DNA of 64,000 bases from the NCBI RefSeq assembly GCF_026898115.1, contig NZ_CP114036.1:5822001-5886000 (forward strand). Reading direction: 5' to 3'. The notes beneath the pieces are model-generated. The model did not search any database. It was given only the letters and a program-made list of their open reading frames with translations, and had not been told where the DNA came from. The first letter of the stretch is position 1, and each line of letters opens with the position of its first letter. This DNA is from Streptomyces sp. S465 (GTDB taxonomy: Bacteria > Actinomycetota > Actinomycetes > Streptomycetales > Streptomycetaceae). Below, in pieces: positions 48,304 through 59,418 of this stretch. The position numbers and the translations under genes are program-made.

Positions 48304-48714
48304 ATGGACGGCCGCTACGCCGCCTACCAAGGCGGCGCTCTCATTCACCGCCGCAAGGTGTGGATCCCCGACCTCTTCATCGCCCCCGAGGACCTGGACG
48401 AGATCCCCGACGAAGAGGACCTCGGAGTGGACGCGAGCGGCGTGCAGGCCGTCTTCGAGGTGGTGTCGCCCGGCCGGGAAGCCCAGTCCCGCGACAGGGA
48501 GCGCAAGCGCCGGGCCTACGCCCGCGCGGGCATCCCGCTCTACGTCCTGATCGACGACTTCGACGGCGACGGCACGGTCGTCATCCTCACGGCACCCGAC
48601 CCCGGCAAGGCCGTCTACGCCGACGAGCACCGTGTGCCCTACGGCACCGACGCCGTCATCCCCGACGGCCCGGCGAAGGGGTTCGTCATCGGGGACGCGA
48701 TCGTCAGGCAGTGA
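48304..48714 (+). CDS. Uma2 family protein, N-terminally shortened
   Basis: A 136-residue protein. The Uma2 (DUF820, restriction-endonuclease-like) core is present: 'WIPDLFIAPEDLDEIP' with the catalytic Asp, 'VFEVVSPGREAQSRDRERKR' with Glu and the Lys/Arg helix, and 'YARAGIPLYVLIDDF'. Complete Uma2 proteins are about 185-195 residues; the first 50-60 (beginning of the alpha/beta core) are missing. The ATG has an excellent ribosome site (ggaggaggt), so the short form may be expressed. I see no obvious missing N-terminal part upstream in other frames. It may be decayed or a natural short variant. Confidence 0.7.
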   Translation: MDGRYAAYQGGALIHRRKVWIPDLFIAPEDLDEIPDEEDLGVDASGVQAVFEVVSPGREAQSRDRERKRRAYARAGIPLYVLIDDFDGDGTVVILTAPDPGKAVYADEHRVPYGTDAVIPDGPAKGFVIGDAIVRQ

Positions 48715-48717
48715 CGA

Positions 48718-49851
48718 TCAGTCCGCGACGGTCAGGCGCGCCCCGGTGCGGGCCGACTCCTGGATGCGGTCCAGGAGGCGGTGGCGGCGGACCGCGTGGG
48801 CGAAGTCCGGGGTGAGCCGGGAGCCCGTGATGAGGTCCTCCAGCAGCTGGGCGTAGGCGTAGGCGACGTTGTACGCGGTCTCGGTCGAGCGTCCGGCGAA
48901 CTTCGGGAGCCGCTCGTACGAAGCGGGGACGGGCAGCTCGGCCAGCCCGGTGCCGGATCCACGGCCGCCGTGGAGGGTGATCCGGTCCATCCACACGGCG
49001 GGGGAGTCGCCCTTGACCACCAGATCGCCCTCGGTGCCGTTGATCTCCCAGTGGAAGTCGGTGGCCCGGGAGTAGCCGCCCCGGAAGTGCAGGGCGGCGA
49101 TCGCGCCCGACTCCAGAGTCCCGGTGACCGCGATCTGGTCCTCGGCCGTCATGGTCGCGACCCGGCCGGTCGCCTCGTGGGTCACCTGGGGCCGAAGGGT
49201 CGCCGTGGTCGCGGAGATGTCGGCGAACTCGCCCAGCACCATGGCCAGCGCGTCGGCGGTATGGCCGAACGGGATGGTCAGCAGCGTCGCGCCCTTGGCC
49301 CGGTCCAGCAGATAGTCGCCGCCCTCGCGGAACGTCGCGCCCCAGTTCCGGCCCGAGCTCACCATCGTGGTGGACAGCACCCGGCCCACATAGCCGTCGG
49401 CGACCAGGTCGCGCAGATAGCGCAGCGGCGGGGCGGAACGGGCCTGGAGGCCCACCGCCGTGCGCACCCCCTTGGCCTCGGCGAGCGCCGCCAGCTCCTC
49501 GGCCTGGGCCAGGCCGGTGCCCAGCGGCCATTCGCTGAAGACCGGCTTCCCCGCTTCCAGGGCGGGCAGGATCAGCTCACGGTGGTGCGGCACCTTCACC
49601 GTCACCACCACCAGGTCGACCTCCTCGGACCGGGCGAGCTCCCCGGCGCTGCCGAAGGTCAGCGGAACACCGTACTTCTCCCCGGCCGCACGGGCCGACT
49701 CCGCGCTGCTGGCGCTGAGCGCCCGCAGCTCATAACCGTCCAGTCCGGCCAGCGCGGGCACATGGGCGCGAGCGGCCCAGCCGCCGCCCGCGCTCAGGCC
49801 GACGATGCCGACGCGGACGGGGGTACGGGGATCGGAAGCCGATGAGGGCAT
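48718..49851 (-). CDS. Gfo/Idh/MocA family oxidoreductase
   Basis: A 377-residue NAD(P)-dependent dehydrogenase. The Rossmann N-terminus 'VRVGIVGLSAGGGWAARAHV' differs from the usual G-x-G-x-x-G by extra Gly/Ser. The family's E-K-P motif reads 'GKPVFSEWPLGTG', with Trp in place of Lys. The C-terminal half is the alpha/beta sheet domain. The altered E-K-P motif suggests a dehydrogenase with different chemistry or a reductase. The ATG follows aaggag. It is convergent with the Uma2-like gene (3-bp gap); substrate unknown. Confidence 0.87.
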   Translation of the reverse strand: MPSSASDPRTPVRVGIVGLSAGGGWAARAHVPALAGLDGYELRALSASSAESARAAGEKYGVPLTFGSAGELARSEEVDLVVVTVKVPHHRELILPALEAGKPVFSEWPLGTGLAQAEELAALAEAKGVRTAVGLQARSAPPLRYLRDLVADGYVGRVLSTTMVSSGRNWGATFREGGDYLLDRAKGATLLTIPFGHTADALAMVLGEFADISATTATLRPQVTHEATGRVATMTAEDQIAVTGTLESGAIAALHFRGGYSRATDFHWEINGTEGDLVVKGDSPAVWMDRITLHGGRGSGTGLAELPVPASYERLPKFAGRSTETAYNVAYAYAQLLEDLITGSRLTPDFAHAVRRHRLLDRIQESARTGARLTVAD

Positions 49852-50078
49852 GACGGAGCTCCTTCGTAGGAACGCACGGGAACGTGCAGCCAGGACCCCC
49901 AAGTTAGCCGACTGTTCGCCTTTCGTCGAACACTCATCGGGCGTGGCCGGTCAAGGTCACATGCCGGGCACGCTTTGTCGCGGAGCTCCCCTGGAGCGAT
50001 AGGCCGTGAGACCGTGGACGCGTCGAACACCACCACACCGAACAACACAACGGTGGCCACGTTTCTCGGGGGAGAGCG

Positions 50079-50936
50079 ATGAGCAGCGCGTCGGGCGGGG
50101 CGGCTCCGGGCACGGGTGGGGGCACCGCGGAGCAGAGGCAGCGCGGCATCTGGATACTGGTGGCCGCCGCCCTCGCGTTCGCCGTGCTCGTGCTGCCGCA
50201 GGTGGTCGAGGGGAACGACAAGACCTCCTTCGCGGGCAGCTTCGTCCCGTCCGGCGGAGCTTCGAGCCCGCCCAGCCCCGGCGGGCTTCCCGGCGCAACC
50301 CCCACCGGGCTGCCCAGCGCCTCGCTGCCCGGATACGGCTCCAGCAGCTCCGGGGGCAGTGGGGGCAGCGGGGGCGGGGGAGGGCCGGCCGAGACCCAGG
50401 CGCCCGCCTCGCCCACCGTGGCGCCGGATCCCACCGCCGAGGCGTACCGGGCGGTGAGCCCCGGGGACTGCCTGGCCGTGTACGACACCGGGTACGGCGA
50501 CTACAACACCCAGATGCCCGCCCCGGTCGACTGCGGTGCCGGAAAGGCGTTCATGTGGGTGAGCGCGGTGCGGAGCAGCGGCGGGGCCTGTCCGCAGGGG
50601 CCGGGGCAGAACTACATGGCCTACACCTCGCGCGGGCGGACCACCGCCCTGTGCCTGACCCGCCAGTTCAAGGTGGGGTACTGCCTGCTGGCCGAGCAGA
50701 CCGGCAGCGGGCAGCAGGCGCGGATGAACGCCGGGCTGATGACCGTGGTGGACTGCGAGGCGAAGCGGGTCCCGGCCCGGTACAACCGGATCCTGCACAT
50801 CACCGGCGTCTACAAGGCCCCGGCGAACGCCTCCGCGGCAAACTGCGCCCGGGTCCAGGGCGACCGTACGTACTACTGGTCATGGGTGGTGAACGACGGC
50901 CGGACCCTGCTGTGCACCATGGTGTACCAGGGCTGA
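50079..50936 (+). CDS. Secreted or membrane-anchored protein of unknown function
   Basis: A 285-residue protein. A short cytoplasmic N-terminus is followed by one helix (about 25-43, 'WILVAAALAFAVLVLPQVV'), a Ser/Gly/Pro-rich stretch (about 50-120) and an extracytoplasmic domain of about 165 residues with seven Cys ('GDCLAVYDTGYGDYNTQMPAPVDC' in part, 'VGYCLLAEQ', 'VVDCEAK'), consistent with disulfides. The N-terminal 'SPGDCLAV...VDC' pattern resembles septum-formation-like (DUF4190-neighbour) domains of actinobacteria, but I do not recognise it firmly. The ATG follows gggggagag. Confidence 0.75.
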   Translation: MSSASGGAAPGTGGGTAEQRQRGIWILVAAALAFAVLVLPQVVEGNDKTSFAGSFVPSGGASSPPSPGGLPGATPTGLPSASLPGYGSSSSGGSGGSGGGGGPAETQAPASPTVAPDPTAEAYRAVSPGDCLAVYDTGYGDYNTQMPAPVDCGAGKAFMWVSAVRSSGGACPQGPGQNYMAYTSRGRTTALCLTRQFKVGYCLLAEQTGSGQQARMNAGLMTVVDCEAKRVPARYNRILHITGVYKAPANASAANCARVQGDRTYYWSWVVNDGRTLLCTMVYQG

Positions 50937-50941
50937 GGTGG

Positions 50942-51403
50942 TCAGCGGGTCGCCATGTGCACCAGGCCCCCGCTCAGCGCCAGCAGCAGCAGAGCGCCCC
51001 CGGCCCCCGGGGCGGCCAGATACGGCAGCAGGGCCAGCGTGGCCAGTGCGCAGTACGCGGCGGCCACCCAGGACAGCACCCACTGGGCCTCCTCCGGACC
51101 GTAGCGGTTGAGCCGCACCACGAGCGCGATGAACACCGCCGCCCACAGGGCGGCCCGCGGCTCACCGAAGGAGACCTTGTCGTACAGGTCCACGACGGGC
51201 TTGTACCAGTCCGTGTCGGCCAGCGAGGCCGTGAACTCGATCATGTCCTTGAGATAGCCGCGCGATGCCAGCGACGTCGCGTCCTTCAGATCGGCGCGCA
51301 CCCACTCCGAGATGACCAGCATCATCAGGCCGAGCGCATGGCAGACGCCCGGCCCCACGGCCACCGCCTTCCGGCGCGCCTCGGACCGTCCCCCCGTGCT
51401 CAT
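50942..51403 (-). CDS. Multi-pass membrane protein of unknown function
   Basis: A 153-residue protein with four hydrophobic segments ('VCHALGLMMLVISEWV', 'ALWAAVFIALVVRL', 'VLSWVAAAYCALATLALLPYLAA', 'ALLLLALSGGLVHMA') and a hydrophilic loop between the first two. No family is recognised. It is convergent with the secreted-protein gene with a 5-bp gap. The ATG at 51403 has a gggggac sequence about 10 nt upstream. Confidence 0.65.
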   Translation of the reverse strand: MSTGGRSEARRKAVAVGPGVCHALGLMMLVISEWVRADLKDATSLASRGYLKDMIEFTASLADTDWYKPVVDLYDKVSFGEPRAALWAAVFIALVVRLNRYGPEEAQWVLSWVAAAYCALATLALLPYLAAPGAGGALLLLALSGGLVHMATR

Positions 51404-51499
51404 GTCCCGCTGTCCCCCTCGCACTCCCCGTGAACCCCCATCATCCCCGCAAGGGGGACGCGGGGGCCAGCCCCGGGACGCGGGGCCGGGCACGGGAGG

Positions 51500-52210
51500 T
51501 CAGGACTTGCGGTGGCCTATCAGCCGCGGCTTCTGCTCCAGCCCGTCCAGACCGTGCCAGGCCAGATTCACCAGATGCGCCGCCACCTCGGCCTTCTTCG
51601 GCTTGCGGACGTCCAGCCACCACTGGCCCGTCAGCGCCACCATGCCCACCAGGGCCTGGGCGTACAGCGGGGCCAGTTTGGCGTCGAAGCCGCGGGCCTT
51701 GAACTCCAGGCCCAGGATGTCCTCCACCTGGGTGGCGATATCGCTGATCAGCGAGGCGAAGGTGCCCGTCGACTGGGCGACGGGGGAGTCACGGACCAGG
51801 ATGCGGAACCCGTCCGTGTACTCCTCGATGTAGTCCAGCAGGGCGAAGGTGGCCTGCTCGCACAGCTCGCGCGGATGGCCCGCGGTCAGGGACGTGGTCA
51901 CCATGTCCAGCATCCGCCGCATCTCACGGTCCACCACGACCGCGTACAGCCCCTCCTTGCCGCCGAAGTGCTCGTACACCACCGGCTTGGAGACCCCGGC
52001 CTTCGCCGCGATCTCCTCCACCGACGTGCCCTCGAAGCCACGCTCGGCGAAGAGCGTGCGACCGATGTCCAGCAGCTGCTCCCGGCGCTCCTTGCCGGTC
52101 ATCCGGACCCGGCGGGGCCGCCGGGTCCCGGTTCCGGAGGGCCGGCCGGCCCGGCCGGGCCGATCCTTGTCACCGCTGGTACTACTGTCGGTCGCCACGT
52201 CGCCTATCAT
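51500..52210 (-). CDS. TetR family regulator coupled to desaturase
   Basis: A 236-residue regulator. An Arg/Pro-rich N-terminal 40 residues precede the HTH: 'RREQLLDIGRTLFAERGFEG' then 'EIAAKAGVSKPVVYEHFGGK'. The C-terminal domain ('WWLDVRKPKKAEVAAHLVNL') looks like the FasR/DesT-type regulators of lipid metabolism. The ATG overlaps the stop of the upstream desaturase gene (ATGA), so both are made from one mRNA. A near-perfect 18-bp palindrome at the desaturase promoter (53214-53231) is its probable binding site, giving feedback control of membrane unsaturation. Confidence 0.88.
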   Translation of the reverse strand: MIGDVATDSSTSGDKDRPGRAGRPSGTGTRRPRRVRMTGKERREQLLDIGRTLFAERGFEGTSVEEIAAKAGVSKPVVYEHFGGKEGLYAVVVDREMRRMLDMVTTSLTAGHPRELCEQATFALLDYIEEYTDGFRILVRDSPVAQSTGTFASLISDIATQVEDILGLEFKARGFDAKLAPLYAQALVGMVALTGQWWLDVRKPKKAEVAAHLVNLAWHGLDGLEQKPRLIGHRKS

Positions 52211-53187
52211 GCCGCTCCGGCGGATTCCTCTTGACGGCGGGCTTCGATACGGGCCTGGCTCGGCCACCGGACGTCATACGCCCAGCCCGCCTTCTCGAAC
52301 CAGCGGATGAGCCGGGCGCTGGAGTCCAGCTGCCCCTTCATCACTCCGTGCCGGGCACAGGTCGGGTCCGCGTGGTGCAGGTTGTGCCAGGACTCGCCGC
52401 ACGAGAGCACCGCCAGCCACCACACATTGCCCGAACGGTCCCGCGACTTGAACGGGCGCTTGCCCACCGCATGGCAGATCGAGTTGATCGACCAGGTCAC
52501 ATGGTGCAGCAAGGCCACCCGGACGAGGGACCCCCAGAAGAAGGCGGTGACCGCGCCCTGCCAGGACCAGGTCACCAGCCCGCCGATCAGCGCGGGCAGC
52601 AGCAGCGAGGCCACCGTCCACAGCACGAACTGCCGGGAGATCGCCCGGATGGCGCCGTCCTTGATCAGATCCGGTGCGTACTTGTGCTGCGGCGTCTGCT
52701 CCTCGTCGAACATCCATGCGATGTGGGCCCACCACAACCCCTTGAGCAGGGCCGGCACGGTCTCGCCGTACCGCCACGGGGAATGCGGGTCGCCCTCCGC
52801 GTCGGAGAACTTGTGATGCTTGCGGTGATCGGCCACCCAGCGGACCAGCGGCCCCTCCACCGCCAGCGACCCCGCGATCGCCAGCGCGATCCGCAGCGGC
52901 CGCTTCGCCTTGAACGAGCCATGGGTGAAATAGCGGTGGAAACCGATCGTGATGCCGTGGCAGCCGATGAAGTACATCGCCACCAGCAGCGCCAGATCCA
53001 GCCAGCTGACCCCCCAGCCCCAGGCCAGGGGAATCGCCGCCACCAGTGCGACGAAGGGGACGGTGATGAACAGCAGAAGCGTGATCTGCTCGATCGAGCG
53101 CTTGCTGTCCCCGCCGAGCGTGGCGGACGGAATCGGGGCCTCTGGGGCCTTCGGCGTGTCATTGACCACGTCGGGGCTTGCAGTCAT
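52207..53187 (-). CDS. Acyl-CoA/acyl-lipid delta-9 fatty acid desaturase
   Basis: A 326-residue membrane di-iron enzyme. The three histidine boxes are 'HRYFTH' (about residue 84), 'HRKHH' (about 120) and 'HNLHH' (about 270), with membrane helices before the first box and between the second and third. It introduces a double bond into a long-chain acyl group and helps set membrane fluidity. The ATG follows gagggatcc. It is the first gene of an operon with the TetR regulator and divergent from ppc. Confidence 0.92.
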   Translation of the reverse strand: MTASPDVVNDTPKAPEAPIPSATLGGDSKRSIEQITLLLFITVPFVALVAAIPLAWGWGVSWLDLALLVAMYFIGCHGITIGFHRYFTHGSFKAKRPLRIALAIAGSLAVEGPLVRWVADHRKHHKFSDAEGDPHSPWRYGETVPALLKGLWWAHIAWMFDEEQTPQHKYAPDLIKDGAIRAISRQFVLWTVASLLLPALIGGLVTWSWQGAVTAFFWGSLVRVALLHHVTWSINSICHAVGKRPFKSRDRSGNVWWLAVLSCGESWHNLHHADPTCARHGVMKGQLDSSARLIRWFEKAGWAYDVRWPSQARIEARRQEESAGAA

Positions 53188-53213
53188 GGGATCCCTCGTG
53201 GGCTCGGTGACAT

Positions 53214-53231
53214 GGCTACGGTTCCGTAACC
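53214..53231. promoter_or_regulatory. TetR operator at the desaturase promoter
   Basis: On the minus strand: GGTTACGG-AA-CCGTAGCC, an 18-bp palindrome with one mismatched pair. TAGGTT, a -10-like hexamer, overlaps its upstream edge on the minus strand, so binding would block RNA polymerase. Confidence 0.65.
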
Positions 53232-53433
53232 TACGGCGAAGTAAGTATGGCAGGGCCGCGAAGCCGGGCAATAGGGCTCTGGTTTTACCCAGGGTCGTGC
53301 CGCCTATCCTGGAGGACGTCGGACAGCGCGGTCCGCACATGGCCGAAAGCACCGGGTCAGCGGCCCGCGGCACCCGCCGCGCGGGCCCTGATGCCGCACT
53401 TCGAACCCCGTTCACTGCAAGGAGCCCGCACCT

Positions 53434-56154
<2,721 letters not shown>

Positions 56155-56169
56155 CCCCGGCGCGACACA

Positions 56170-56198
56170 GGGCCCCGCTCCTTGTGGGAGCGGGGCCC
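56170..56198. terminator. Terminator between ppc and the convergent membrane gene
   Basis: gggccccgctcc (56170-56181) pairs with ggagcggggccc (56187-56198) across loop ttgtg, 15 bp after the ppc stop. Confidence 0.85.
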
Positions 56199-56262
56199 CC
56201 GCGTGTCTATGGGTGGCTCGGTTCAAGAGGCGGACCCGGGCCGCGGGGGCGGCGGGCCACCG

Positions 56263-56799
56263 CTACAGCGTCAACGTGGCGAAGGACGCGCCCAACAGCG
56301 CCGCGCCCAGCAGGCCCATCGTCCAGCCCGTGCGGCGCAGGCCGAGGCCGCCCGCGACGATCAGGGAGGCCAGCAGGAGCGAGCCGCCGAAGGGGACCCA
56401 GGCGTGGAGAACGCCGGCGGCGCCGGTACGGACGGCGTGATCCGTACCCGGCTTGAGGGCCACCGGCACCCGGTCACCCGTCCCGTCCGTCACCGCCTCG
56501 TCGATCCGCACCCGGCCATGGGCCTCACCGCCCGCGCGGGCCGGGGTGAAGGAACCGGTGCACCAGTCCTCGCCGCAGTCGGAGACCGTGACCGTGCCGC
56601 GCTCCAGCCCCTTGGTGAGCATCGTCGGCTTGGCGTCGCCCCAGGAAGACCACACCCCGGCGACCAGGACCAGCAGCGCGACCAGCGTCATCGCCGCGTT
56701 CTTCGCCAGCAACAGAAGCCCGTACGCGCTCTCGCCCGCCCGCCGCACACGGCTGCGCTTGGTCACACCGGTAAAAGCCATGGCGGCGATCCTTGCCAT
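56263..56799 (-). CDS. Membrane protein with two or three helices, unknown function
   Basis: A 178-residue protein. A basic N-terminus ('TKRSRVRRAGE') precedes one helix ('AAMTLVALLVLVAGVWSSW'), an extracytoplasmic domain with two close Cys ('SDCGEDWCTGSF'), and two C-terminal helices ('GSLLLASLIVAGGLGL', 'TMGLLGAALLGASFATL'). No family is recognised. The ATG at 56799 follows gggagccg; ATG 56781 (preceded by aaggatcg) is equally likely. It lies upstream of nothing on its strand and converges on ppc. Confidence 0.7.
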   Translation of the reverse strand: MARIAAMAFTGVTKRSRVRRAGESAYGLLLLAKNAAMTLVALLVLVAGVWSSWGDAKPTMLTKGLERGTVTVSDCGEDWCTGSFTPARAGGEAHGRVRIDEAVTDGTGDRVPVALKPGTDHAVRTGAAGVLHAWVPFGGSLLLASLIVAGGLGLRRTGWTMGLLGAALLGASFATLTL

Positions 56800-56850
56800 C
56801 CCCCGGCTCCCGGTCAACCGTTCGGCGAATAAACGGGCGAACGACGTTTT

Positions 56851-57441
56851 TCAGGAGTTGTAGGTCCCCTGCGCGCGCTCCAGCCCCTCCACGATGAGCG
56901 TCTCCACCGCGTCCGCCGCACGGTCCACGAAATAGTCCAACTCCTTGCGCTCCGCAGCGGAGAAGTCCTTCAACACGAACGCCGCGACATCCATCCGGCC
57001 CGGCGGACGACCGATACCGAAACGCACCCGGCAGTAATCCGCCCCCAGCGATTTGGTGATCGACTTCAGCCCGTTGTGGCCATTGTCACCCCCGCCGACC
57101 TTCAACCGCAGCGTGCCGTAGTCGATGTCCAATTCGTCATGGACAGCCACCACATGACCCACCGGCACCTTGTAGAAGTCCCGCAGCGCGGTGACCGGAC
57201 CACCCGACAGGTTCATGAACGACATCGGCTTGGCCACGACCACCCGGCGGCTCGCCAACCCCGGCGGACCCACCCGGCCCTCGACGACCTGGGCCCGCGC
57301 CTTGTGCGCCTTGAAACGAGCACCCATGCGCTCGGCCAGCAGATCGGCCACCATGAAGCCGACGTTATGGCGGTTGCCCGCGTACTCGCCTCCGGGGTTG
57401 CCGAGGCCCACCACAAGCCAGGGGCCCGTGTCGTCCGTCAT
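56851..57441 (-). CDS. pth: Peptidyl-tRNA hydrolase
   Basis: A 196-residue enzyme recycling peptidyl-tRNA dropped from ribosomes. Catalytic His is in 'NRHNVGFM' (about residue 25), with 'PMSFMNLSGGPV' and 'VHDELDIDYG' as the other active-site segments, and 'GGGDNGHNGLKS'. The ATG follows aaggag. It is the last gene of the glmU-prs-rplY-pth group on the minus strand, with a 124-bp gap from rplY. Confidence 0.94.
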   Translation of the reverse strand: MTDDTGPWLVVGLGNPGGEYAGNRHNVGFMVADLLAERMGARFKAHKARAQVVEGRVGPPGLASRRVVVAKPMSFMNLSGGPVTALRDFYKVPVGHVVAVHDELDIDYGTLRLKVGGGDNGHNGLKSITKSLGADYCRVRFGIGRPPGRMDVAAFVLKDFSAAERKELDYFVDRAADAVETLIVEGLERAQGTYNS

Positions 57442-57565
57442 CTGGAAGTCTCTCCTTGAGGACGGCCGCCGCCCCACCACCTGACCACCCATCGCGACGT
57501 ATCGAGACGCGACGGCGGCAGGGGCGGGACGGCGGCCGGGGAAACGGAAGGGGGAGAGCGGAAGC

Positions 57566-58162
57566 TTACGCCTCGGCGCCCTCGGCCTCACCCTCGGCGC
57601 CCTCGGCCGGAGCCTCGGCCTGGGCGGCGACCACGTGCAGCACCGGAGCGTCCTCCTCGACGGCCAGCGAGGCACCCGCCGGAAGAGCGATGTCCTTGGC
57701 GTGGATCGTGGCACCCGCCTCCAGACCCTCGATGGACACGGTGACCGACTCCGGGATGTGCGTCGCCTCGGCCTCGACCGGCAGGGCGTTCAGCACGTGC
57801 TCGAGCAGGTTGCCGCCCGGCGCCAGGTCGCCCTCGGTGAGGACCGGCACCTCGACGGTGACCTTCTCGCCCTTCTTCACCAGCAGCAGGTCGATGTGCT
57901 CCAGCACACCGATCTTGATCGGGTGACGCTGCACCGCCTTCGGGATGACCAGCTCGTTCCTGCCGCCCTCGACATCCAGACGGATCAGCACGTTCGGGGT
58001 CTTCAGCGCCATCAGCAGGTCATGCGCCGGAAGCGTGACGTGCAGCGGCTCCACGCCGTGGCCGTAGACCACGCCGGGAACACGGTCGGCCGCACGGGCG
58101 CGACGGGCCGCACCCTTGCCGAACTCGGTACGGGGCTGAGCGGGAATCTTGACCTCGGCCAC
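57566..58162 (-). CDS. rplY: Ribosomal protein bL25 (Ctc/TL5 long form)
   Basis: A 198-residue protein with an N-terminal 5S rRNA-binding bL25 domain ('EFGKGAARRARAADRVPGVV') and the longer C-terminal Ctc domain ('GDLAPGGNLLEHVLNALPVE', 'DIALPAGASLAVEEDAPVL'), ending in an Ala/Glu-rich tail. The long form occurs in many Gram-positive bacteria and is linked to general stress. The GTG follows gaggag. A -10-like TAGAAT on the minus strand near 58290 could give it its own promoter after the prs terminator. Confidence 0.94.
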   Translation of the reverse strand: MAEVKIPAQPRTEFGKGAARRARAADRVPGVVYGHGVEPLHVTLPAHDLLMALKTPNVLIRLDVEGGRNELVIPKAVQRHPIKIGVLEHIDLLLVKKGEKVTVEVPVLTEGDLAPGGNLLEHVLNALPVEAEATHIPESVTVSIEGLEAGATIHAKDIALPAGASLAVEEDAPVLHVVAAQAEAPAEGAEGEAEGAEA

Positions 58163-58303
58163 GGGGCACTCCTCGTAGATCGTTCACGGTGTGTGGGCGT
58201 CACCCGGCCCACGACAGACCTGCTACGAAGAGCGCGTCGATAACGGACAGCCGCGGATCAAAGCGGCCTCCCTCGCCGAGCAACCCCACAATTCTACCAA
58301 CGG

Positions 58304-58335
58304 CTGAGGCCACCCCCTCACGGGAGTGGCCTCAG
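58304..58335. terminator. Terminator downstream of prs
   Basis: ctgaggccac (58304-58313) pairs with gtggcctcag (58326-58335), with further ccc/ggg pairing inside the 12-nt loop. It separates prs from rplY on the minus strand, so rplY-pth probably also has its own promoter. Confidence 0.75.
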
Positions 58336-58369
58336 AACAGTCCGCAGGACGTGAAAGACGTTAAGCCGC

Positions 58370-59347
58370 TCACGCGTGCTCCTCGAACAGGCTGGTCACC
58401 GAGCCGTCCTCGAAGACCTCCTGCACCGCACGCGCGATCGTCGGGGCCATCGACAGCACCGTCACCTTGTCCAACTCCACCTCACTCGGAGTCGGCAGAG
58501 TGTTGGTGAACACGAACTCACTGACCTTGGAATTCTTCAGCCGGTCCGCCGCCGGACCCGACAGCACACCATGGGTGGCCGTCACGATCACGTCCTCGGC
58601 GCCGTTCGCGAACAGCGCGTCCGCCGCCGCACAGATCGTGCCACCCGTGTCGATCATGTCGTCGACCAGCACACACACCCGGCCCCGCACATCACCGACC
58701 ACCTCATGGACCGTGACCTGATTGGCCACATCCGGGTCCCGCCGCTTGTGCACGATCGCCAGCGGCGCACCCAGCCGGTCACACCAGCGGTCCGCGACCC
58801 GCACCCGGCCGGCATCGGGCGACACCACGGTGAGCTTCGACCTGTCGACCTTGGCACCCACATAGTCCGCCAGCACCGGCAGCGCGAAAAGGTGATCCAC
58901 CGGACCGTCGAAAAAGCCCTGAATCTGGTCGGTGTGCAGATCAACCGTGAGAATCCGGTCGGCACCCGCCGTCTTGAGCATATCGGCGATCAGCCGGGCC
59001 GAGATCGGCTCACGGCCACGGTGCTTCTTGTCCTGCCGGGCATAGCCGTAGAACGGCACGATCACCGTGATCGAACGCGCGGAAGCCCGCTTCAGCGCAT
59101 CGATCATGATCAGCTGCTCCATGATCCACTTATTGATCGGAGCCGTGTGGCTCTGGATCAAAAAGCAGTCGGCACCGCGCGCGGACTCCTGGAAACGGAC
59201 GTAGATCTCACCGTTCGCGAAGTCGAACGCCTTGGTCGGGACCAAGCTGACGCCCAGCTCATGGGCGACCTCCTCGGCCAGCTCGGGGTGGGCGCGGCCG
59301 GAGAAGAGCATCAACTTCTTCTCGCCGGTCGTCTTGATCCCGGTCAC
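58370..59347 (-). CDS. prs: Ribose-phosphate pyrophosphokinase
   Basis: A 325-residue enzyme making PRPP for nucleotide, His and Trp synthesis. Family motifs: 'FANGEIYVRFQESARG', the catalytic flexible-loop region 'YARQDKKHRGREPISARL', and the PRPP-binding loop 'VCVLVDDMIDTGGT'. The GTG follows aaggag. It lies 71 bp downstream of glmU, an arrangement conserved across Gram-positive bacteria. Confidence 0.96.
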   Translation of the reverse strand: MTGIKTTGEKKLMLFSGRAHPELAEEVAHELGVSLVPTKAFDFANGEIYVRFQESARGADCFLIQSHTAPINKWIMEQLIMIDALKRASARSITVIVPFYGYARQDKKHRGREPISARLIADMLKTAGADRILTVDLHTDQIQGFFDGPVDHLFALPVLADYVGAKVDRSKLTVVSPDAGRVRVADRWCDRLGAPLAIVHKRRDPDVANQVTVHEVVGDVRGRVCVLVDDMIDTGGTICAAADALFANGAEDVIVTATHGVLSGPAADRLKNSKVSEFVFTNTLPTPSEVELDKVTVLSMAPTIARAVQEVFEDGSVTSLFEEHA

Positions 59348-59418
59348 AACAAGTCTCCTTGGATGTCACTTTGGTGCACTTCTCACCGTACGCCCCGCAC
59401 GGCGCACCCGTGCACATG

